Positions 6,654-12,144 of a stretch of DNA of 12,144 nt are shown in pieces. This stretch comes from JAVVHH01 sp050954595. GTDB taxonomy: Bacteria; Pseudomonadota; Alphaproteobacteria; Acetobacterales; Acetobacteraceae. Below the pieces are notes generated by a model, which saw only the letters and a list, made by a program, of their open reading frames with translations, did not search any database and was not told the DNA's origin. The stretch covers positions 1-12,144 of the forward strand of contig JBPBQE010000276.1 of assembly GCA_050954595.1 (NCBI GenBank), given 5' to 3'. The stretch's first letter is position 1. Every line of letters starts with the position of its first letter. The position numbers were made by a program, and so were the translations under genes.

Positions 6654-8079
6654 GCGCGGCCACCGCGCTCGCCAGGGTTGGATGCGCGAACCGGAACCCG
6701 GCCGCGAGCAGGCGCCGCGGTGGGGCGGCCTGGCCGCCCAGCAGGAGCGTAGCTGCTTCACCGCCAACGGCCGCGATAAGCGCCGCCGGCAAGCGGGGGC
6801 AGAATGCACGCGGCCCCGCGATGCTTCGGGCGAACACCGCCTGCGACACCAGCTCGGGCGCCACGACGTTGACGGCGCCCTCCAGCGAGTCCTGCGCCAT
6901 CGCCAGGCGCAGGGCGGCAACGGCGTCGTCCAGATGCACCCAGGGCATCGCCTGCTGCCCGGTGCCGAAGATCGCGCCCATCCTGAACCGGGCCGCGAGC
7001 GCGAGTGCCGGATACAGGCCGCCCTCGCGTCCGAGCACACCGCCGAACCGCATCGTCACCACGCGCATACCGAGCCGGCGCAGCGTCTTGGCCTGGCCTT
7101 CCCAGGTAGCGCAGAGGTCGGATTGGAACTGCCCTGGCTGCGGCGGCGCCGTTTCGTCCAGTTCGGCACCATCGGGGCGGTCGCCGTAAAAGCCCACAGC
7201 GGACGCACTAACAAGCACGCGCGGCCTCGTCTCCAGGCGCTCGGCGAGCGTATGGAGCGCCCGGGTCGTCTCGATCCGGCTCGCCAGCAGCACCGCCTTC
7301 CGACGCGCCGTCCAACGGCCACCCAGGATGCTGGCGCCGGCGAGGTTGACGATGGCGGCCACTGGCGTCTCCGACGGGATCGCGTCCAGGCTCTCCAGCG
7401 CCAGCACGCGCGGGCCAAACGTGGCGGCGGCGCGGCGGGCGTCGCGGGTCAGCACAATGACGCGCGTGCCCTCGTCGGCGAGGCTGCGCACAAATGCGGA
7501 TCCGATGAAGCCGGTCCCGCCAGTGACCAGCACGGCTGGGCCGTGCGCTGGCGGCACCACGACATCGGGCAACGCCGTCCGTGCGGCGCGGTAGAGCTTC
7601 GCCACCGCGATCCAGTTGCGCACACTCCAGGCTAACACACCGGCGGCATAGAGCGTGAAGAGCCATGACACCCAGCCATGATCGACCGCCGGCAGGCCCG
7701 TCGGCACGGTGGCCCAGCGCAGCATCTCGGGCGCCAACGCGGCGACGAAGGCGCCGTAGCTGACGGCCAGAATGGTGTGTAGCACCCGCTCGAGCTTCGG
7801 CAGGCGCCGGGTCAGGTCCTCTTCGATGAAATCGGCCAAAGTGATGATGATCTCGACGGCGAGCAGGCCTGCCAGCACCCAAGCCCATGCACCTTCCCAG
7901 CGCACCCAGGCTAGGCCGAGGAACAGCACAGCGTAGATTGCCTCGCGCGAGGCGTGCAGGACTAGCTCGTAGCGAGCCGAGATATGCTGCGGCAACTTGG
8001 CCTCCAGCTCGTGGTGCCAGAGATTGTCGAAGGCACCGATCAGGGCCTGGACCGATAGGATGGCGAAGACGGCGTTCAT
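6556..8079 (-). CDS. membrane-anchored TIGR01777-type NAD(P)-binding epimerase/oxidoreductase
   Basis: A two-part protein of 507 residues. Residues 1-175 form a membrane domain with about four or five hydrophobic segments (roughly 1-17, 47-60, 64-82, 102-118 and 136-160). Between and within them lie conserved-looking polar clusters: DNLWHHE (18-24), LHASRE (41-46) and ADFIEED (82-88), then H101. Residues 182-475 are an extended SDR of the YfcH/SDR39U1 (TIGR01777) family. They show the dinucleotide loop TGGTGFIG (186-193), NLAGASILGGRW (245-256), SASAVGFYGD (291-300), a C..WE block (323-327) and PWVHLDDA (379-386). Substrate unknown for the family. Start 8079 has GGAGAT about 6 nt upstream and overlaps the preceding stop (ATGA). 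An in-frame ATG at 8241 would only be an alternate reading of the DUF4166 gene. The family-like end is near residue 475; the last 32 residues are antisense to creC. Confidence 0.88.
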   Translation of the reverse strand: MNAVFAILSVQALIGAFDNLWHHELEAKLPQHISARYELVLHASREAIYAVLFLGLAWVRWEGAWAWVLAGLLAVEIIITLADFIEEDLTRRLPKLERVLHTILAVSYGAFVAALAPEMLRWATVPTGLPAVDHGWVSWLFTLYAAGVLAWSVRNWIAVAKLYRAARTALPDVVVPPAHGPAVLVTGGTGFIGSAFVRSLADEGTRVIVLTRDARRAAATFGPRVLALESLDAIPSETPVAAIVNLAGASILGGRWTARRKAVLLASRIETTRALHTLAERLETRPRVLVSASAVGFYGDRPDGAELDETAPPQPGQFQSDLCATWEGQAKTLRRLGMRVVTMRFGGVLGREGGLYPALALAARFRMGAIFGTGQQAMPWVHLDDAVAALRLAMAQDSLEGAVNVVAPELVSQAVFARSIAGPRAFCPRLPAALIAAVGGEAATLLLGGQAAPPRRLLAAGFRFAHPTLASAVAALSAPPATAPRTSPRAGSAAAGSNLQRPQRMLG

Positions 8080-8714
8080 GGCAGGATCTCCAATGTGCTG
8101 AACAGGCCGGTCTGGCGGAACGTGGTTCCCCAGAGCGGATGCGTCATGGTGAGGGTGAAGCAAAACCGCTCGGCATCGACCGCGCGATGCTCGACGCGGC
8201 AGCGCCCGGGCGTGAACCAGGCCGGGATCGGCAGCCGCCATCGCCCGACCGAGAGGAAAAAGGCGCGGCTGGTGAACACGAGCGCCGCCCCGTCGACCGC
8301 GACGTCGAGCAGCATGCCGAGCCCGCCATCGGTGCGCTCTATCACCGAGCCGGCGGGACCCGCGGTCTTGACCGACCGGACCACGCCGAACTCGCCAAGC
8401 TGGCGCGACCAGACGACGCCGTTGCCCTCGGCACGGACGTCGACGACCACTGGTAAATCGACTTGATGGTGCGGCGGCAGGGGAGCTTTGAAAGGCTTGG
8501 CGAGAAGCGCGAAAACGGCGCCCACCGCCGAGCGCTCAAACCTCATGCTGGCAGCGTAGCGGATCGGGGCATGCCGGACGGTGAAGCGGGCGCGTAGCGT
8601 TTCCGGCAATTGCGCCCAATCGGCCGGATGCACGCAGCGTGACAGGTCGAGTGCACGCTGACGCTGGCGCACTGGCGCGCCGAAGGCTTGATCGAGCGTT
8701 TGGGTGATGGCCAT
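8076..8714 (-). CDS. DUF4166 domain protein
   Basis: A 212-residue soluble protein with no signal peptide or membrane segment. From about residue 37 to the end it matches my recollection of the DUF4166 family: LPETLRARF (36-44), PLPPHHQVDLPV (78-89), SRQLG.F (103-109), GLGMLLDV (131-138) and the closing HPLWGTTFRQTGLF (192-205). The domain's function is not known. It is often encoded with, or fused to, SDR-type oxidoreductases and DoxX-like membrane proteins, which fits the downstream epimerase. Start 8714 has GGAG 5 nt before it. The stop overlaps the next start (ATGA), so the two genes form one operon whose products are probably made in fixed ratio. The residue arrangement does not reveal a catalytic site. 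A sigma54-like promoter lies about 35 nt upstream. Confidence 0.85.
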   Translation of the reverse strand: MAITQTLDQAFGAPVRQRQRALDLSRCVHPADWAQLPETLRARFTVRHAPIRYAASMRFERSAVGAVFALLAKPFKAPLPPHHQVDLPVVVDVRAEGNGVVWSRQLGEFGVVRSVKTAGPAGSVIERTDGGLGMLLDVAVDGAALVFTSRAFFLSVGRWRLPIPAWFTPGRCRVEHRAVDAERFCFTLTMTHPLWGTTFRQTGLFSTLEILP

Positions 8715-8747
8715 GGGGTCTCCGAAGAACGTGTTGACCCCGGAGAT

Positions 8748-8763
8748 CGCACCGGGCGTGCCA
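8748..8763 (-). promoter_or_regulatory. candidate sigma54 (-24/-12) promoter for DUF4166-epimerase operon
   Basis: Read on the minus strand the site is TGGCACGCCCGGTGCG. It has the full -24 half (TGGCACG, 8763-8757), a 4-nt spacer and GTGCG in place of TTGCA/T at -12. The two invariant pairs, GG (8762-8761) and GC (8750-8749), are separated by exactly 10 nt, as sigma54 requires. Transcription would begin near 8737, about 23 nt before the DUF4166 start codon. The divergent gene pair on the other side encodes an NtrC-type activator, which is what such a promoter needs. Only the first T of the -12 block and its last base depart from consensus. Confidence 0.5.
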
Positions 8764-8796
8764 GCTGCCCCAGCGCAAACAATGCATTGATTTCGC

Positions 8797-8849
8797 TACG
8801 ATTACGGATTTGGCGTCGTAAACTTCGTATACAGATCGCGCCGATCGGC
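8797..8849. promoter_or_regulatory. palindromes in divergent gap, possible activator sites
   Basis: In the 153-bp gap between the DUF4166 and kinase genes, TTACG (8802-8806) and CGTAA (8817-8821) form an inverted pair. So do TACGA (8797-8801) and TCGTA (8816-8820), with another TCGTA at 8825-8829. A perfect 10-bp palindrome GCCGATCGGC lies at 8840-8849, just ahead of the kinase start. They sit about 60-110 bp upstream of the inferred sigma54 start site, the usual place for NtrC-type enhancer sites. The arms are short and none is proven. Confidence 0.3.
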
Positions 8850-8867
8850 TGTAGCCTTCGTTGACGC

Positions 8868-10652
8868 ATGGCCATCCACATCGCCCTGACGCTCGCACTG
8901 ATCGGCAGCCTCGTTCTGGCCGCGGTGTTATGGCGCTGGGCTGAGCGAGGGCCGGGCTTGCGGCAACTCACGCTGTTCCTACTGGGGGTGTCGGTCTGGA
9001 TCGTCGGCAACGAGCTGCCGACCTGGTTCGGACCCGGCAACGACCGGCTCGGACTGAGCCTGATGGCCACCGTCTCGCTTACCTCGGGCGTGTTCCTCCA
9101 TTTTGCGGCCGCCTTCACGCGCGTGAAGGCGCCGCGCTGGATCGCGGGCGGTTACGCGCTCGGGGCCGCCGCAACTCTGCTGTCGATCGTGCTGGTGCCG
9201 GGATACTACCGTCCGTTCGCCGGGCTGAGTGCCGTCGCGATGCCCAACGCGGTCGGCTGGTGCACCAGCATCGTCTGGGCCGTACTCGCCGGCGCCGGGC
9301 AGATCCTGCTGCTGCGCACCCTGCGGAGCCGGACCGGCTTGGCCCGGCGCCAACTCGCGGCGGTCATCATCTCCAGCGCCTGGGGGCTGCTTTGCATGTC
9401 TGGTTACGGCGTCGTCGCGCTAGATCTGCCGATGTCGCCGTGGCCGCTGCTGGGACTACCGCTGTATCCGGTGATCTTGGTCTACGGGATCCTGCGCTAC
9501 CAGGTGCTGCTGGCCAACGCCTGGGCGCGGCGTGCGCTGGGTTGGACCCTGCTCGTCGGCGCCGCCGGGCTGATCGTCGCGGCCTTGCCGCTGCTGCCGT
9601 TCGGCTCGGCGCTCGAAAGCCGGCTGGCGACCGCGCTCGAAGTCGGGGTGGCTTTCCTGCTGCTGGGCGGCCCGGTCCGGCGCTTGGCGTCGCGCATCGT
9701 GTATCCCGGCGGCACCGTCACCTCGGATGACATGACGGTCTGGCGCACGTCGCTTGGCCAGGCGTCCGACACCGCCATGCTGGCCAGCCGGGCGGAGTTC
9801 TTGCTGCGGCAGCGTCTGGCGATCGGCGTCGTCGTGCGGGTCGGGGACGCCGGGCCGGCTGGGACGGCTCCGCTATTGCTGTGCCGGCGGACAGAGGCCG
9901 GGTGGCAATCTACGCTGGAGACTGGCTGGGACGCCGCACCGCCGAGCCCGCGGCGGGTTGCCGAGCTGTTCGGGCTGGTGCTGGCCGAGGAGGCCACCCG
10001 GTTGGAGCGGGCGCAAGCGCTGGCCGAGCAGGAGCGCGAGCGCCAAATGCAGTCTCGGCTTGCCGAATTGGGCGCGCTGGCCGCAACGGTGGCGCACGAC
10101 GTCCGTAACCCGCTCAACATCATCGGCATGGCCGTTGCGATGGCCACGCCGGACGTGCGGCAGGAAGTGGGCGAGCAGGTGCGGCGCATCGCCCGTCTGG
10201 CGGACGACCTGCTGGACTATGCCAAGCCCTGGTCCGTGGCGCCGGCCGAGATCGACCTGACGGCCCTGGCCCACAGCTTGGCGGCGCGGCGGACCGGGCT
10301 GGTGGAGATCCGTCTGCCAGAGAATCTGCACGTGCAGGCCGATCCGGACCGGGTGGCGCAGGCATTGAATAATCTTATCGAGAACGCCTGCGCGGCCGCC
10401 AGCCGGGTCGTGCTGGAGGCCGAATACGTGGAGGGATCGGTGCTGCTGCATGTCTGTGACGACGGGCCGGGCGTGCCGGCCGAGATCCGCGGCCGGTTGT
10501 TCGAGCCGTTCGTCTCCCGCAGTCCGGGCGGCACCGGGCTCGGCCTGGCCATCGTGGCGCGGATCGCGGCGGCCAGCGGCGGCAGCGTCGCCTTCACGGA
10601 GCGCCCGGGCTGGTCGACCTGCTTCACCCTCAGCCTGCCGCGTGCGACATGA
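8868..10652 (+). CDS. multi-TM sensor histidine kinase (N-terminal 7TM-like)
   Basis: A 594-residue kinase. Residues 1-270 contain eight or nine hydrophobic segments (about 5-22, 33-48, 62-82, 92-110, 128-148, 162-183, 192-208, 225-245 and 256-268), resembling the histidine-kinase N-terminal 7TM sensor region. Such sensors detect ligands in or near the membrane. Residues about 290-370 may be a degenerate GAF-like region, and 373-398 is a charged helical linker. The H-box is LGALAATVAHDVRNPLNII (401-419) with H410. The N-box is NNLIENA (N506), then DDGPGVP (531-537) and GGTGLGLAI (554-562), so the catalytic core is intact. No HAMP or PAS is apparent. ATG 8868 is the first possible start, as TGA at 8862-8864 is in frame, but no Shine-Dalgarno sequence precedes it. 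The stop overlaps the next start (ATGA). The target is inferred to be the NtrC-type regulator. Confidence 0.9.
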   Translation: MAIHIALTLALIGSLVLAAVLWRWAERGPGLRQLTLFLLGVSVWIVGNELPTWFGPGNDRLGLSLMATVSLTSGVFLHFAAAFTRVKAPRWIAGGYALGAAATLLSIVLVPGYYRPFAGLSAVAMPNAVGWCTSIVWAVLAGAGQILLLRTLRSRTGLARRQLAAVIISSAWGLLCMSGYGVVALDLPMSPWPLLGLPLYPVILVYGILRYQVLLANAWARRALGWTLLVGAAGLIVAALPLLPFGSALESRLATALEVGVAFLLLGGPVRRLASRIVYPGGTVTSDDMTVWRTSLGQASDTAMLASRAEFLLRQRLAIGVVVRVGDAGPAGTAPLLLCRRTEAGWQSTLETGWDAAPPSPRRVAELFGLVLAEEATRLERAQALAEQERERQMQSRLAELGALAATVAHDVRNPLNIIGMAVAMATPDVRQEVGEQVRRIARLADDLLDYAKPWSVAPAEIDLTALAHSLAARRTGLVEIRLPENLHVQADPDRVAQALNNLIENACAAASRVVLEAEYVEGSVLLHVCDDGPGVPAEIRGRLFEPFVSRSPGGTGLGLAIVARIAAASGGSVAFTERPGWSTCFTLSLPRAT

Positions 10653-12010
10653 TCCTGTTGGTCGACGACGAACCGGCCTTTCAGCGGCTCGGCGGCGCGT
10701 GGCTGCGCGGGCTGGGCCACGAGGTCACGGTGGCCGGGTCGGCAGAGGAGGCGCGGACTCGGTATGCCGACAGCCGGCCGGACCTGGTGCTGCTTGATCT
10801 CTCTATGCCGCCGCACATGGACCCGCTGGCCGGGATCACGCTGATCGGCGGCTTCCTGCCGACGCCGGTCGTAGTGCTGACCGGGCACACGTCTCACGAC
10901 ATTGCGCTGAAGGCGACCGAAGCGGGCGCGTGGGACTTCATCGCCAAGCCGATCGACCCCGACATGCTCCGCTTCGTGGTGGAGCGGGCGCTGCGTAAGG
11001 CGGCGCTGGACCGCGAGTTGCGCGACCTGCGCGACCAGGTCGCAGCCGACGATCTCGGGCTGCTGGGCCGGTCTGACGCGGTGGCGCGGCTACGGGCGAT
11101 GGTGCGCCGGCTCGGGCCGAGCATGGTCAGCGTGCTGGTGCTGGGGCCGACCGGTACTGGCAAGGAACTGGTGGCGCGTGGGCTGCACGCCTGCAGCCCG
11201 CGCGCGGCGGGGCCGTTCGTGCCCATCCACTGTGGCGCGCTGCCGGCGAACCTGCTGGAGAGCGAGCTGTTCGGGCACCTCAAAGGCAGCTTCACCGGCG
11301 CCACCCGCGACCAGCCCGGCCTGATTGAGACCGCCCACCGCGGCACTCTCCTGCTCGACGAGGTCGGCGAGATGCCGCTGGCGATGCAGGTCAAGCTGCT
11401 GCGCTTCCTGCAGGAGGGCACGTTCATGCCGGTCGGCGGTCGCGCCACCAAGCGGGCGGATGTACGCGTGATCGCCGCGACACATCGTGACCTGGAGGCG
11501 ATGGTGGCCGATGGGAGCTTCCGTGAGGATCTGTTCTACCGCCTGAAAGGCATGGTGTTGCGCACGCCCGCTTTGGCAGAACGACCAGACGACGTGACGT
11601 TGTTGGCCACTGTGTTCTTACGCCGGGCCGATCCTGCGGCGGTGCTGACGCCGGACGCTGCCGAGTGGTTGGTCAACCGTCCTTGGCCCGGCAATATCCG
11701 TGAGCTCCGTGCCATGATCGAAGCCGCCGCCGCCCTGGCCGGACCCGGCAGCGAGCTGGTGGACTCCGCCCTGCTACGCTTCGTAGCTGGCGATGCAGAG
11801 GAGGTTCCCGCTCCGGCACGCGGCTCGCCCTCGACGTTGGCACAGGCGATCGAGGAGATTGAGCGGCGCATGTTGTCCGACGCGCTGGCGGCCTCCGGCG
11901 GCAATCAATCTGAAGCGGCAAGGACATTGGGCCTGTCGAGGGTGGGTTTGATCAAGAAACTATCGCGTCTAGGTCTTAGATCGGTGGCAGGGACGGAGTT
12001 GCCTCTTTAG
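10649..12010 (+). CDS. NtrC-family sigma54-dependent response regulator
   Basis: A 453-residue activator with the classic three parts. The receiver domain (1-120) has D6/D7, phospho-acceptor D50 in LVLLDLSMP, T78 and K100. The AAA+ domain (about 137-378) binds and remodels sigma54 polymerase: Walker A GPTGTGKE (166-173), ESELFGH (204-210), the sigma54 loop as GSFTGA (213-218), Walker B LLLDEVGEM (234-242), the arginine-finger region FREDLFYRL (291-299) and sensor II WPGNIRELR (346-354). A Fis-type helix-turn-helix lies at about 417-443 (GNQSEAARTLGLSRVGLIKKL). The sigma54 loop has Ser in place of the commoner Ala, a variant seen in other activators. The start overlaps the kinase stop (ATGA), so the two are cotranslated. 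By position it should drive the divergent sigma54-like promoter of the DUF4166-epimerase operon. Confidence 0.95.
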   Translation: MILLVDDEPAFQRLGGAWLRGLGHEVTVAGSAEEARTRYADSRPDLVLLDLSMPPHMDPLAGITLIGGFLPTPVVVLTGHTSHDIALKATEAGAWDFIAKPIDPDMLRFVVERALRKAALDRELRDLRDQVAADDLGLLGRSDAVARLRAMVRRLGPSMVSVLVLGPTGTGKELVARGLHACSPRAAGPFVPIHCGALPANLLESELFGHLKGSFTGATRDQPGLIETAHRGTLLLDEVGEMPLAMQVKLLRFLQEGTFMPVGGRATKRADVRVIAATHRDLEAMVADGSFREDLFYRLKGMVLRTPALAERPDDVTLLATVFLRRADPAAVLTPDAAEWLVNRPWPGNIRELRAMIEAAAALAGPGSELVDSALLRFVAGDAEEVPAPARGSPSTLAQAIEEIERRMLSDALAASGGNQSEAARTLGLSRVGLIKKLSRLGLRSVAGTELPL

Positions 12011-12027
12011 GACGGTCACCCTCTGTC

Positions 12028-12042
12028 TGCTTCGAAGAAGCA
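12028..12042 (+). terminator. small hairpin after NtrC-type gene
   Basis: TGCTTC and GAAGCA form a perfect 6-bp stem around a 3-nt loop, 18 nt past the stop codon at 12010. There is no run of T after it, so it is a weak terminator at best; it may end the transcript only partly. Confidence 0.3.
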
Positions 12043-12074
12043 ACGGACCTAAGCTTGAGTTTGGCCATTTTCGG

Positions 12075-12144
12075 TCAGGCGATGATCCAGAAGTGCGGTT
12101 CGGAGGCGATGTAGTCGAGGGCTGCATCGAGCGGCATGGTCGGG
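12075..12144 (-). CDS. possible C-terminus of a minus-strand gene, cut by window edge
   Basis: From the right edge a minus-strand frame reads MPLDAALDYIASEPHFWIIA (first Met at 12137) before TGA at 12077-12075, and stays open to the window edge. It would be convergent with the NtrC-type gene. I do not recognise the protein; the stretch is short enough that it may be no gene at all. Confidence 0.25.
   Translation of the reverse strand, partial: PTMPLDAALDYIASEPHFWIIA

Noticed and set aside
6571..7635. A 354-codon plus-strand open frame
   Set aside because: It is antisense to the epimerase gene, is rich in Arg, Gly and His, and has no family motifs; long antisense frames are common in high-GC DNA.
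8080..8241. An upstream extension of the epimerase
   Set aside because: It is the alternate frame of the DUF4166 gene; ATG 8079 has GGAGAT upstream and an ATGA overlap.
8706..8876. Inverted repeat of ATGGCCATC at both divergent starts
   Set aside because: Both genes simply begin Met-Ala-Ile, and ATGGCCAT is self-palindromic, so the symmetry is a codon coincidence.
8868..12010. Naming the second two-component pair PrsK/PrsR
   Set aside because: The regulator has similar architecture, but the kinase lacks a clear GAF domain and there are no exosortase or PEP-CTERM genes in the window.

Overview
The window is high-GC, alphaproteobacterial-looking DNA. The style of the LpxD N-terminus (DPRFF...GP.TL), a CreBC/CreD set and dense bacterial operon packing suggest Rhodospirillales, possibly Acetobacteraceae. 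This placement is an inference from protein character, not a database match. It holds eight complete protein genes, a few low-confidence fragments, and no rRNA, tRNA or CRISPR array that I can see.

Layout. Positions 1-365 have no convincing gene. They hold a possible insertion-sequence end (from 161) followed by a short broken reading frame. Positions 366-1706 (+) encode a flavin-dependent monooxygenase of the NtaA/SnaA/DszA type. It faces an orphan lpxD (1736-2785, -) across 29 bases. Upstream of lpxD is an AT-rich stretch (about 2786-2960) with what looks like a decayed dapB-like N-terminus. Next comes creD (3005-4366, -), divergent from creB-creC (4456-6653, +). The 89-bp gap between them carries three GTGCA repeats in 11-bp register. 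The 3' end of creC overlaps, antisense, the end of a membrane-anchored TIGR01777-type NAD(P)-binding epimerase gene (6556-8079, -). That gene is coupled by an ATGA overlap to a DUF4166 gene (8076-8714, -). Divergent from this pair is a second two-component system: a multi-TM histidine kinase (8868-10652, +) joined by ATGA to an NtrC-type sigma54-dependent response regulator (10649-12010, +). The last 134 bases hold a small hairpin and perhaps the tail of a minus-strand gene.

How the genes may work together. There are two regulator/target modules, each built head-to-head. In the first, CreBC would sense envelope or metabolic stress and control the inner-membrane protein CreD. In the second, the kinase/NtrC pair sits opposite the DUF4166-epimerase operon. 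That operon has a -24/-12 type sigma54 promoter candidate (GG-N10-GC on the minus strand, 8748-8763) about 35 nt upstream of its first start codon. A sigma54 activator, its cognate kinase and a divergent sigma54-like promoter form a coherent regulatory circuit for a little-characterised membrane oxidoreductase module. This is the most interesting feature of the window. The left third (to about 3000) is lower in GC than the rest and looks like an assembled or acquired segment.
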